From: Solirubrobacteraceae bacterium | GTDB taxonomy: Bacteria; Actinomycetota; Thermoleophilia; Solirubrobacterales; Solirubrobacteraceae | NCBI GenBank assembly: GCA_023230855.1 | Contig: JALNWQ010000002.1 | Location: 281,109-345,108 of the forward strand | Reading direction: 5' to 3' | Length of the DNA: 64,000 bases | In this document: piece after piece, positions 26,342 through 34,448 of the stretch | How the letters are laid out: every line of letters begins with the position of its first letter | Position numbering within the stretch: the first letter of the stretch is position 1 | Position numbers and translations under genes: made by a program | Notes under the pieces: model-generated | Told to the model about the DNA's origin: nothing | Databases searched by the model: none | What the model saw: only the letters and a program-made list of their open reading frames with translations

Positions 26342-27750
26342 CAGAACGGTAGCTCGCTCAGCACCCCGAAGATGGCCAGGTGGAGCAGTCCCGCACCCAC
26401 GCCGAGGACCGCGCCGTGGAGGATGAGCAGCCACTCGTCCTCCTTGATCGCCGAGTGTAGGAGCTCCGCGGTGTCGGAGTACGACATCGTCTGCATCCGT
26501 TCGTCGATGAGCTTCTGGATCCGGCCGCTCTGGCGGGCGTGGAACGCGGGATCGCTCAGGGGCGTGACGGTCTCCTCCACCGCCTCGGCCGCCATCGAGC
26601 GCTGGATCGCCTGGTACTCGCGTGATCCCACCGCGACGCGGATCGCCGCCCGGACGGGACCGGCCGCCCGGTCGACCGCGGGACGCAGGACCCGCTCGAT
26701 CGTCTGGCGGGTGCGGTGGGACCGCGGCCCGTAGAGGAGCTCCTCGCCGAGGTTGCGCAGCGTGATGACCTCCTCGGCGATCATCGTCGAGTAGATCGTC
26801 GCGACCTCGCCCTTGCGCCGCAGGAACAGGCCGTGCAGCCGGAACGGCCCGACCTTCGTCGGCTCGTGCGGGTAGAAGATCATCCAGAGCGCGAGCCAGT
26901 TCGTGAGGTAGCCGATGATCGCGCCGCCGATCGGCAGGACCCACCAGCCACCACCCACGTCGTGGAGCAGGTAGAGGACGCCGATCAGGGGGATCCCGCA
27001 CGCCCCGCCGAACCAGAACCCGAAGGTCACGAGGAACCGCAGCTCCTTCTCCCCCACCCGCCGGAAGATGTCGTTGCACAGCTCGGGGTTGCGCTCGAGG
27101 TGCCGGACGACCATCGCCTTGACGTCGAGCAGCTGGTCGATGTTCTCGCCCAGCGCCCGGGTGACGTCGTGGACGAGATCGGGGAGCTGGGCCTGGACGC
27201 GCGCGTGGACCGCGGCGCGCATCCAGTTCGGCAGGTTCTGCCACAGGCCGGGGTGCTCCCGCTCCATGATCCGGTCGACCATCGCGTGGATGTCCTTGTC
27301 GGCCGTGGCGACGATGTGCTCGGCGATCTGCTCCGGTTGCAGCTCCTCGTAGAAGTCCGACGCGTTGCCGAGCTTCGCCAGTCCCTTGTCGACGGCGATC
27401 GACCCCATCTTCGCCGCCCTCGACGGGATGATCCCCTGCCATCCGACCCCGCCGTCCATGAGCCCCGGGACCTGCTGGACCCGGCGCGGCATGACGCTCA
27501 CGATCGCCGCCAGGCCGGGGATCCGCCACCCCTTGAAGGTCAGCGGGTTGAAGAGCATCCACACCCCGGTCCAGTTCGTCACCGCGCCGATGACGGCGGT
27601 GAACAGCGGGATCGTGAGCGCCTCGATGAGCGGCGTCGTGTGGATCAGCGGGAGGAAGAGGAAGTCCCACCGGCAGTCGCCCTGACCGTCAAGGACGCAG
27701 CCGTCCGGCCCGGTCGCGGCCCCGACGATCGTGATCGTGCTGACGCTCAT
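26341..27750 (-). CDS. DUF445-family membrane protein with internal duplication
   Basis: 469 residues from the ATG at 27750 (a GTG seven codons earlier is possible). Two copies of the DUF445 membrane signature are seen: IGAVTNWTGVWMLFNP near residue 54 and IGYLTNWLALWMIFYP near residue 280. Each is followed by a basic stretch (MPRRVQQVPG; LHGLFLRRKGEVA). Between them lies a long helical soluble region; a further hydrophobic helix closes the protein (LILHGAVLGVGAGLLHLAI). Bacillus YheB is the named relative, of poorly known function. It is coupled to the Abi-alpha-like gene. It lies just after secA on the same strand, 177 bases apart. Confidence 0.82.
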   Translation of the reverse strand: MSVSTITIVGAATGPDGCVLDGQGDCRWDFLFLPLIHTTPLIEALTIPLFTAVIGAVTNWTGVWMLFNPLTFKGWRIPGLAAIVSVMPRRVQQVPGLMDGGVGWQGIIPSRAAKMGSIAVDKGLAKLGNASDFYEELQPEQIAEHIVATADKDIHAMVDRIMEREHPGLWQNLPNWMRAAVHARVQAQLPDLVHDVTRALGENIDQLLDVKAMVVRHLERNPELCNDIFRRVGEKELRFLVTFGFWFGGACGIPLIGVLYLLHDVGGGWWVLPIGGAIIGYLTNWLALWMIFYPHEPTKVGPFRLHGLFLRRKGEVATIYSTMIAEEVITLRNLGEELLYGPRSHRTRQTIERVLRPAVDRAAGPVRAAIRVAVGSREYQAIQRSMAAEAVEETVTPLSDPAFHARQSGRIQKLIDERMQTMSYSDTAELLHSAIKEDEWLLILHGAVLGVGAGLLHLAIFGVLSELPF

Positions 27751-27927
27751 CGCGAAATGTCCATCCCCCACCGTGGGGCTACCCGGGATCGGGCGCCACC
27801 CACCCCGCGGGAGCCTCCCACACCCGGGGTCCGGGCGGTGGGAAGGACGCCCCGCGTCGGTGCGGTCGGCCGCCCGCCGGCCGTGCGGGCCCGTCGACGA
27901 AGGGCTCCCGCGGGCCCCCCGGGGCGG

Positions 27928-30765
27928 TCAGCCCTGCGCGCCGTGGCAGCGCTTGTACTTGCGTCCCGACCCGCACCAGCACAGCTCGTTGCGGCCGATC
28001 TGCTGGTCGGGGGTGAGGACGCGCTGCTGCACCGCCGGGGCGTCGTCCGCCGGGGCGCCGGAGTCGTAGGCCGACAGCGCGGCTCCCTCGACGTCCGCGC
28101 CGGCGAGGTCGGCGATCGAGCTCGGGGCGGTGGTCCCGCCGGAGTACGAGTACTCCTGGCCGCCGCCGGACGACGCGGCCGCCGGAGGCTCGACCTCGAC
28201 CTCGACGTTGAAGATCATCCGCGAGAAGTCACCCCAGATCGTGGCCATGAGGTCCTGGAAGAGCTCGTAGGCCTCGTTCTTGTACGCGACGATCGGCTCG
28301 ATCTGGGCGTAGCCGCGCAGGTGGATGCCCTCGCGCAGGTAGTCCAGGTCGTAGAGGTGCTCGCGCCAGCGCTGGTCGATGATGTTGAGCAGCAGGTAGC
28401 GCTCGACCTGGCGCATGAGCTCGTCGCCGAGCTCCAGCTCGCGCCGCTCGTACGCGGCGACCGCGTCGTCGTGGAGCCGGTTGAGCAGGACGTCGCGGTC
28501 GGTCCGGTCCGGATCCAGCTCCTCGGCCTGGATCGTGACCGGCCAGATCTCGTTGAGCGCGGCGACGAGCCCGTCGACGTCCCACAGCTCGATGTCGTCC
28601 TCGGGCAGGTACTCCTCCAGCGCCCGGGCGATGACGTTGCCGACCTCCTCCTTGGCGTCGGCGCTCATGTCGCGCCCCTCGAGGATCTGGTCGCGGTACG
28701 CGTAGACGACGCGGCGCTGCTCGTTGCTGACGTCGTCGTACTCCAGGACGCGCTTGCGGATGAGGAAGTTGCGCTCCTCGACGGTGCGCTGGGCCTTCTC
28801 GATCTGCTTCGTCAGCATCCCGGCGGAGATCGGCAGCTCGTTGCCGTCATCGTCGGTGGACGGGAACCGGTCGAGGATCTTGTAGATCCGGTCCCCGGCG
28901 AAGATCCGGACCAGGTCGTCCTGTGCGGAGAGGTAGAACCGCGACTCGCCCGGATCCCCCTGGCGGCCGGCGCGGCCGCGGAGCTGATTGTCGATCCGGC
29001 GCGACTCGTGGCGCTCCGTGCCGCAGATGAAGAGCCCGCCGGCGGCGATGACCTTCTCGCGGTCCTCGGCGCACGCCTCCTCCATCGCCGGGAGGCGGGC
29101 GGCGAACGCCTCGTCGTACCCCTCGTCCCCGGGCTGCAGGCCCTCCTTGCGCAGCTCCTTGCGCAGGAGGTGCTCCGGGTCGCCGCCGAGCTTGATGTCG
29201 ACCCCGCGACCGGCCATGTTCGTCGCGATCGTGACCGCGCCGGAGCGACCCGCCTCGGCGACGGTCTCGCCCTCGCTGGCCGCGTGCTCCGGCTTGGCGT
29301 TGAGCACGGTGTGCTTGATCCCGGACTGCCGGAACAGGCCGGACAGCAGCTCGGACACCTCGACCGACACGGTGCCGACGAGGACCGGCTGGCCGTTGTG
29401 GTGACGCTCGACGACGTCGCGCGTGACGGCCGCCCACTTGCCGTCCTTCGTCTTGAAGACGTCGTCGTTGCGGTCGACGCGGGCCACCGGGCGGTTCGTC
29501 GGCACGGGGATGACCCCGAGCTTGTAGATCTTCTGGAACTCGGTGGCCTCGGTCATGGCCGTGCCGGTCATGCCCGCGAGCTTCGCGTACATCCGGAAGA
29601 AGTTCTGCAGCGTGACGGTCGCGAGCGTCTGGTTCTCCTCCTGGATCGCCACGCCCTCCTTCGCCTCGACGGCCTGGTGCAGGCCCTCCGACCACCGTCG
29701 GCCCTCGAGGATCCGGCCGGTGTGCTCGTCGATGATCGCGACCTCGCCGTCGACGACGGCGTAGTCGACGTCGCGCTTGTAGAGCGACTCGGCCTTCAGC
29801 GCCTGGTGGAGGTGGTTGACGAGGTGCCCGTTCTCGGCTCGGTACAGGTGGTCGATCCCGAGGAACCGCTCGGCCTTCTCCACCCCGCGCTCGGTGACCG
29901 AGACGGTCTTGTGCTTCTCGTCGAACTCGTAGTCGTAGTCGGCGACGAAGTCCTTCTTCTGGCGGGGGTCCATGCCCTCCGGCCGCTTGCCGGTCTTCAG
30001 CGTCTTGGCGAGCTTCGCGAACGTGACGTAGAGATCGGCGGCCTTCTCCGGCGCGCCCGAGATGATCAGCGGCGTGCGGGCCTCGTCGATGAGGATGTTG
30101 TCGACCTCGTCGACGATCGCGAAGTTGTGCATCGCGATCGCGCGGCCGTCGTCGCCGATCCGCCCGCCGTGCTGGACCTTCTCCTCGATCGACTGGGCCA
30201 TGTTGTCGCGCAGGTAGTCGAACCCGAACTCCGAGTTCGTGCCGTACGTGATGTCCGCGGCGTACGCCGCGCGCTTGAGGTCGTGCGACTGCATGTTCTG
30301 CAGGACGCCGACGCTCAGCCCGAGCGCGTTGTAGAGCTGACCCATCCACGCGGCGTCACGCTCGGCGAGGTAGTCGTTGACGGTCACGACGTGCACGCCG
30401 TGGCCCGGGAGCGCGTTGAGCGCCACCGCGAGGGTCGCGGTGAGCGTCTTGCCCTCGCCGGTCTTCATCTCGGCGATGTCGCCCCCGTGGAGGACCTGCG
30501 CGCCGACGAGCTGGACGTCGAAGTGCCGCATCCCGAGGACCCGGCGCGACATCTCGCGCACGATCGCGAACGTCTCGGGGAGGAGGTCGTCGAGCGACTC
30601 GCCCTCGCGGGACGCGTCGCGGAGGCCCTGGAACCGCTCACGCAGCTCGTCGTCGGTCGCGAGCTCGAGCTCCGGCTCGTACTCGTTGATGCGGGCGACG
30701 CGCCGCTCGTACTCGCGGAGTCGCTTGCCCTCTCCGATGCTCAGCGCGCGCGACAGGAGCCCCAT
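27928..30765 (-). CDS. secA: Preprotein translocase ATPase SecA
   Basis: 945 residues from the ATG at 30765 (MGLLSRALSIGEGKRLREYE); the open frame continues upstream but homology starts here. Walker A is EMKTGEGKTLTATL and Walker B region IVDEVDNILIDEARTPL. The cross-linking and helical scaffold regions follow, and the C-terminus is the zinc-binding SEC-C motif CWCGSGRKYKRCHG. SecA drives secretion through SecYEG. TACCCT lies six bases before the ATG with no Shine-Dalgarno, so the message is predicted leaderless. hpf lies upstream and prfB further downstream, the classical neighbourhood. Confidence 0.97.
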   Translation of the reverse strand: MGLLSRALSIGEGKRLREYERRVARINEYEPELELATDDELRERFQGLRDASREGESLDDLLPETFAIVREMSRRVLGMRHFDVQLVGAQVLHGGDIAEMKTGEGKTLTATLAVALNALPGHGVHVVTVNDYLAERDAAWMGQLYNALGLSVGVLQNMQSHDLKRAAYAADITYGTNSEFGFDYLRDNMAQSIEEKVQHGGRIGDDGRAIAMHNFAIVDEVDNILIDEARTPLIISGAPEKAADLYVTFAKLAKTLKTGKRPEGMDPRQKKDFVADYDYEFDEKHKTVSVTERGVEKAERFLGIDHLYRAENGHLVNHLHQALKAESLYKRDVDYAVVDGEVAIIDEHTGRILEGRRWSEGLHQAVEAKEGVAIQEENQTLATVTLQNFFRMYAKLAGMTGTAMTEATEFQKIYKLGVIPVPTNRPVARVDRNDDVFKTKDGKWAAVTRDVVERHHNGQPVLVGTVSVEVSELLSGLFRQSGIKHTVLNAKPEHAASEGETVAEAGRSGAVTIATNMAGRGVDIKLGGDPEHLLRKELRKEGLQPGDEGYDEAFAARLPAMEEACAEDREKVIAAGGLFICGTERHESRRIDNQLRGRAGRQGDPGESRFYLSAQDDLVRIFAGDRIYKILDRFPSTDDDGNELPISAGMLTKQIEKAQRTVEERNFLIRKRVLEYDDVSNEQRRVVYAYRDQILEGRDMSADAKEEVGNVIARALEEYLPEDDIELWDVDGLVAALNEIWPVTIQAEELDPDRTDRDVLLNRLHDDAVAAYERRELELGDELMRQVERYLLLNIIDQRWREHLYDLDYLREGIHLRGYAQIEPIVAYKNEAYELFQDLMATIWGDFSRMIFNVEVEVEPPAAASSGGGQEYSYSGGTTAPSSIADLAGADVEGAALSAYDSGAPADDAPAVQQRVLTPDQQIGRNELCWCGSGRKYKRCHGAQG

Positions 30766-30771
30766 GGCGTG

Positions 30772-30777
30772 AGGGTA
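30772..30777 (-). promoter_or_regulatory. Putative -10 element of secA
   Basis: TACCCT, six bases before the ATG at 30765. The rest of 30766-31054 (289 bases) holds hairpins but no gene, including an 8-bp stem CCCCCGGC / GCCGGGGG at 30919-30937. Confidence 0.45.
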
Positions 30778-31020
30778 CCAGCGCGTTCGGTCCGGGCCTC
30801 CGGCGCCCCGGCGACGGCGCGGAGCGGGACGCCGACGCCCCCGGTGACGGTGCACCGGGAGCGTCGGCACCGGCGGCCGGGACCCGGGCGGGGCTCCTCC
30901 GTCCGACCGCCCGGGCGGCCCCCGGCGCTGCCGGGGGTCAAGGGGGCGTCTCGGACGGGGGCCCGGCCGGGGCGGCGGGTACCTCCCTCTCGTGGGACCG
31001 AAGTGGTGCTCCGAGCCGTC

Positions 31021-31040
31021 GTCCCCGGCGGACCGGGGAC
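31021..31040 (-). terminator. Perfect 8-bp hairpin after hpf
   Basis: GTCCCCGG, loop CGGA, CCGGGGAC, 14 bases beyond the hpf stop. No U-tract. A second hairpin lies 84 bases further on. Confidence 0.55.
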
Positions 31041-31054
31041 CGCGGCCTCGGACG

Positions 31055-31417
31055 TCAGGCGGGGGCGCCACCTTCCGCCTGGGCGCGCTGCGTCTGGGCG
31101 AGGCGCCGGGCGTCCCGCCGGTGGCGCCGCTGCACGCGGTGGCGCTTGACCTGCCGGGAGAGCTCCTCCTCGACGAGGTGAATGGCGTGCTTGGCGTCCC
31201 GACTCGCGTCGTGCGCGCGCAGCGTGACGCCCTTGAGCCGGAGCGTCGCGTCGGCCCGGTAGGGCTCCGCGACCGCCGGGTTGGTCGCCCGACTCAGCTC
31301 GATCTCGAGCTCCGCCAGCTCCGACACCTGGGCGTCGACCTTCCGGAAGCGGCGCGTGACGCAGTCACGCAACTCCTCAGTGATCGGGACGTTCCGGCCC
31401 TTCACCTCGATCCGCAT
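31055..31417 (-). CDS. hpf: Ribosome hibernation-promoting factor, short form
   Basis: 120 residues from the ATG at 31417 with AAGGAG nine bases upstream. The S30AE fold is evident: IEVKGRNVPITEELRDCVTRRFRKVD at the start and LRAHDASRDAKHAIHLVEEELSRQ at the end. The C-terminal dimerisation domain of long HPF is missing; instead there is a basic, Arg/Gln-rich tail (KRHRVQRRHRRDARRLAQ). It should bind the small subunit and silence ribosomes in stationary phase. It has a proper promoter and Shine-Dalgarno, unlike secA downstream. Confidence 0.92.
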   Translation of the reverse strand: MRIEVKGRNVPITEELRDCVTRRFRKVDAQVSELAELEIELSRATNPAVAEPYRADATLRLKGVTLRAHDASRDAKHAIHLVEEELSRQVKRHRVQRRHRRDARRLAQTQRAQAEGGAPA

Positions 31418-31454
31418 GGCGCTCCTTTCGTCCAATGGACTCTGTGGTGACAGG

Positions 31455-31484
31455 AACGTAACACCCCACACGGACGCGGGGCAA
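31455..31484 (-). promoter_or_regulatory. Promoter of hpf
   Basis: -35 TTGCCC at 31479-31484, an 18-base spacer, -10 TACGTT at 31455-31460. Predicted leader of about 30 bases ending in the AAGGAG Shine-Dalgarno. The surrounding 100 bases are the most A+T-rich stretch nearby. Confidence 0.5.
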
Positions 31485-31596
31485 GGGCGAGCCGACGTAA
31501 ATCCCGGAAACCTGATATTTGCGCGAGGCCCTCGCTTTCCGGGCCCGTGCGTGGTAGTGCGGTCGCCCATCACCGAGCCGCCGGTCACCCCGCCGG

Positions 31597-32298
31597 TCAC
31601 GCCAGCGCCCGGAGGGCCGTCAGCGCGGTGACGCGCGTCGCTCCCCGTTCCCGCAGCGCGACGGCCGCGGCCCGCAGCGTCGCGCCGGTCGTGTGGACGT
31701 CGTCGACGACGAGGACCGTGGCGGGGACCGGACCGCACGCCGACGGCGGTGGCAACCGCAGGCGCGATGCCCGGTTCCGACCGTGCTGCGCGGGCCGGCC
31801 GGACCGGCGTCGCAGCACGGGAGCGACCGGTACGCCCAGGCCGGCGGCCACCGACGCGGCGATGAGCGCCGCGTGATCCACGCCGCGGTCGCGCCGACGG
31901 CGCGGGTCGGCCGGGACGGGGACCACCGCCCGGACGTCGCCGATCACCGCTCGGGGGGCCCGTGCGAGCATCGCCGCCGCGAACCACGGCGCCAGTCGTC
32001 GCGCGGCGGGCCGCTTGCCCGCCAGCACGAGGCTGCGGGCCGGGCCCTCGTACGCCAGCGGGGCCCACGCCGCGTCCAACGGCCCCCCGCCCCCGGGACA
32101 GCGTCCCGGGGCGCAGGGCGCGGGCAGCGCGCACCGCGGGCAGCCGTGGCGGGGCAGCCAGGGGAGCGCGGCCCGGCACGGCCCGCACACCGGCTCGGCG
32201 GGACGCGCCGGGGCGGCGCAGTGCCAGCACCGGTCCGGAGCGAGGAGGCCGGGGACGAGGTCCGCGGCACGGGCGAGGAGCGAGCCGACGTCGAGCAC
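31597..32298 (-). CDS. ComF-family phosphoribosyltransferase-like protein
   Basis: 233 residues. Cysteine pairs at the N-terminus (CWHC, CGPC, CPRC plus CAPGRC) form the zinc-ribbon seen in ComF proteins. The phosphoribosyl-pyrophosphate loop is TVLVVDDVHTTGATLRAA near the C-terminus. ComF is needed for DNA uptake in some competent bacteria and is kept in many that are not known to be competent. It starts with a GTG, six bases after GACGCT. It is divergent from ctaG; the two start codons are 62 bases apart. Confidence 0.9.
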   Translation of the reverse strand: MLDVGSLLARAADLVPGLLAPDRCWHCAAPARPAEPVCGPCRAALPWLPRHGCPRCALPAPCAPGRCPGGGGPLDAAWAPLAYEGPARSLVLAGKRPAARRLAPWFAAAMLARAPRAVIGDVRAVVPVPADPRRRRDRGVDHAALIAASVAAGLGVPVAPVLRRRSGRPAQHGRNRASRLRLPPPSACGPVPATVLVVDDVHTTGATLRAAAVALRERGATRVTALTALRALA

Positions 32299-32360
32299 CG
32301 GGCGAGCGTCGCGGGCGGCCGCGCGCCGGAACGAGGGGGCGACTGCGACAATCCCGTGCC

Positions 32361-33293
32361 GTGACGCCCCCGGTCTCGTGGAGCCTCGAGCTCGCCCCGT
32401 CGATCATGGCGGCGCTGTTGGTGGCCGTCTACGTCCGGCGCTGGCGCGCCGTCCGTCGGTCGCCGGACCGGGACCAGGCCCCGGTCTGGCGCCTCGCGTC
32501 GTGGATCTCCGGCGCGCTCGTGCTCGTCGTCGCCCAGGGCAATCCGATCGACGAGCTCGGGGACTACCTGTTCGCGATGCACATGGTCCAGCACGTCCTG
32601 CTGCTGGACGTCATGCCGTTGCTGCTGCTGTTCGGCCTCAACCGCGTGATCATGCGACCGATCACCCGGCGGGTCCAGTGGATCGAGCAGCGCCTGGGCT
32701 GGTTCGCCTCCCCGATCTTCGGCATCGTGCTCTACACGCTCGGCATGTGGGTGTGGCACGTGCCGGCCCTCTACGACGCCGCGCTGGACAACCCCACGGT
32801 CCACCTGCTGGAGCACATGACGTTCACGGCGATCGGGTTCATCTACTGGTGGCACGTGCTCCGCCCGATCCCGACCCGCAAGCGCCTGACCGGCATGGGG
32901 CCGGTGGCCTACATGGCCGCGACGAAGGTCTCGGTCGGCGTGCTCGGCGTCGCGTTGACGTTCGCGCCGACGACGATGTACGACGCCTACGCCGACGAGC
33001 CGTCGTGGTGGGGCATGTCGCCGTCGATCGACCAGGCCACCGGTGGCGCGATCATGGCGACCGAGCAGGTGCTGATCATGGGGGTCGCCTTCGGGTTCCT
33101 CTTCATCCGCGGCCTCCGAGAGTCGGAGCTCAAGGCGCAACGCGAGGAGCGGTTGCTCGACCGTCGCGAGGCGCTCGCCGCCGGCCGTGCCCTGCCCGAG
33201 GACGACGCCCCCGTCACCGCGTCGCCCGCACCCCGACCCGCGGGCATCGCGCTGCGCCGGGACGCCGTCGCCGACGACGGCGACCAGGCCTGA
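32361..33293 (+). CDS. CtaG-type cytochrome c oxidase assembly protein (Caa3_CtaG)
   Basis: 310 residues from a GTG at 32361. Seven membrane helices are apparent. Conserved His-rich positions include FAMHMVQHVLLLDV, LGMWVWHVPALYDAAL, HLLEHMTFTAIGFIYWWHVL and TMYDAYADEP, matching the Bacillus CtaG (caa3_CtaG) family. These His residues are thought to handle copper for the oxidase CuB centre. It would act in the cytoplasmic membrane and fits with the copper-uptake genes at 2.8-5.5 kb. The C-terminal 60 residues are charged and not conserved. GACAAT lies eight bases before the GTG. Confidence 0.88.
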   Translation: MTPPVSWSLELAPSIMAALLVAVYVRRWRAVRRSPDRDQAPVWRLASWISGALVLVVAQGNPIDELGDYLFAMHMVQHVLLLDVMPLLLLFGLNRVIMRPITRRVQWIEQRLGWFASPIFGIVLYTLGMWVWHVPALYDAALDNPTVHLLEHMTFTAIGFIYWWHVLRPIPTRKRLTGMGPVAYMAATKVSVGVLGVALTFAPTTMYDAYADEPSWWGMSPSIDQATGGAIMATEQVLIMGVAFGFLFIRGLRESELKAQREERLLDRREALAAGRALPEDDAPVTASPAPRPAGIALRRDAVADDGDQA

Positions 33294-33363
33294 CGGACCG
33301 GCGGCGACGCCGCAGGCGCCACGACCGGGGGGAGGCCGCGGGAGCCCTCCGCGTCGCGCGGCG

Positions 33364-34374
33364 TCAGGACGCGACCCGCGTCTGCGTCCGCGGCCGCAGC
33401 GCCGGGACGATCCCGGTCTGCGCGACGATGCCCTCGATGAGGATCGTGCCGGGCTGCAGGGTCGTCCCCGGCAGGACGATCGAGCGCTTGAGCGCCGCGT
33501 CGCGGCCCACGACCGCGCCGTCGCCGATGACGACCGGCCCCTGCAGGCGCACGCCCGGCTCGATCCGGACGTCGCGTCCGACCCACACCGGGCCCTCGAC
33601 GAGGTCCGCGGCGTCGAGCGACGAGCCCTCCCCCACGTGCGGCGCGTCGTCGTCCGCCCGACCGACGCCGTCGAGCCCGAGGCGGCCGGTCAGGGCGTCG
33701 AACGTGCCGTTGCGCAGCTCGTCGATCGACCCGACGTCGTTCCAGTACCCGTCGATCTCGTGGATGTGGAACGGCACGTCGTGCTCGAGCAGGCGCGGGA
33801 ACACGTCGTGGGCGAAGTCCACGAACGGCGTGTCCGGGAAGTAGTCGAAGACCTCGGGCGAGAACACGTAGATGCCGCAGTTGGCCAGGTCCGACAGCGC
33901 CTCGTCCGGGTCCGGCTTCTCCTGGAACCCGGTGACGCGACCGTCGCGGTCGTGCAGCACGACGCCGTACTCCGACGTGTCGGTCACGCGGGTGACGCTG
34001 ATCGTCGCGACGCCCCCGGCCTCGGCGTGGCGCTCGACCAGGCGCGTCACGTCGAGGTCGGTGAGCGCGTCGCCGGAGATGACGACGAACGGCTCGTCGC
34101 CGAGGTGCCCGCGCGCGTTGCGCACGCCCCCGGCGGTGCCGAGCAGCTCCGGCTCGTGGAGGTAGGTCAGCTCGTCGCCGAAGTACCCGCGGATCGTGTC
34201 CGGGAAGTAGTGGACGTTGGCGACGATCCGGTCGATGCCGTGTCGATGCAGGAGATCGAGCGTGTGCGCCATCACCGGGCGGTCGAGGACCGGCACCATC
34301 GGCTTGGGCAGTTCGAAGGTGATCGGCCGGAGGCGGGTTCCGAGACCGGCGGCGAGGACCATGGCGGACGTCAC
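33364..34374 (-). CDS. Sugar-1-phosphate nucleotidyltransferase (first copy)
   Basis: 336 residues from a GTG (TSAMVLAAGLGTRLRPITF). The nucleotide-binding loop LAAGLGTRLRP and the second signature ELPKPMVPVLDRPVMAHT are typical. VISGDALTDLD is the metal-binding region, and FQEKPDPDEA follows. A left-handed beta-helix tail (about residues 230-320) carries hexapeptide repeats (VWVGRDVRIEPGVRLQGPVVIG). The family includes mannose-1-phosphate guanylyltransferases and glucose-1-phosphate uridylyl- or thymidylyltransferases. The neighbouring phosphomannose isomerase favours GDP-mannose but does not prove it. TAGGTT lies six bases before the GTG. Confidence 0.88.
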   Translation of the reverse strand: MTSAMVLAAGLGTRLRPITFELPKPMVPVLDRPVMAHTLDLLHRHGIDRIVANVHYFPDTIRGYFGDELTYLHEPELLGTAGGVRNARGHLGDEPFVVISGDALTDLDVTRLVERHAEAGGVATISVTRVTDTSEYGVVLHDRDGRVTGFQEKPDPDEALSDLANCGIYVFSPEVFDYFPDTPFVDFAHDVFPRLLEHDVPFHIHEIDGYWNDVGSIDELRNGTFDALTGRLGLDGVGRADDDAPHVGEGSSLDAADLVEGPVWVGRDVRIEPGVRLQGPVVIGDGAVVGRDAALKRSIVLPGTTLQPGTILIEGIVAQTGIVPALRPRTQTRVAS

Positions 34375-34380
34375 CGGCGC

Positions 34381-34386
34381 AACCTA
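34381..34386 (-). promoter_or_regulatory. Putative -10 element of the first nucleotidyltransferase gene
   Basis: TAGGTT, six bases before the GTG at 34374. Confidence 0.4.
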
Positions 34387-34448
34387 CCGCACCCGCACGG
34401 GCCACCGGTGTCGCCCGTGTGGCCCGCGCGTCGGGACCGGCGTCGCGC

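Noticed and set aside
25466..27750. Calling the DUF445/Abi-alpha pair a phage defence system
   Set aside because: Only the family name suggests it; the neighbourhood is housekeeping and no defence genes are nearby.
27804..27913. Inverted repeat CCCGCGGGAGCC / GGCTCCCGCGGG after secA
   Set aside because: The arms are about 85 bases apart in very G+C-rich DNA, so a specific structure is not credible without more evidence.
30766..31054. Hidden gene or riboswitch between hpf and secA
   Set aside because: Only hairpins and G+C-rich sequence; no frame with motifs, and secA already has a promoter hexamer at its start.
26716..31149. 1477-codon plus-strand frame opposite secA and the DUF445 gene
   Set aside because: Antisense shadow caused by extreme G+C content; no motifs, Val/Leu/Asp-rich mirror of the SecA codons.
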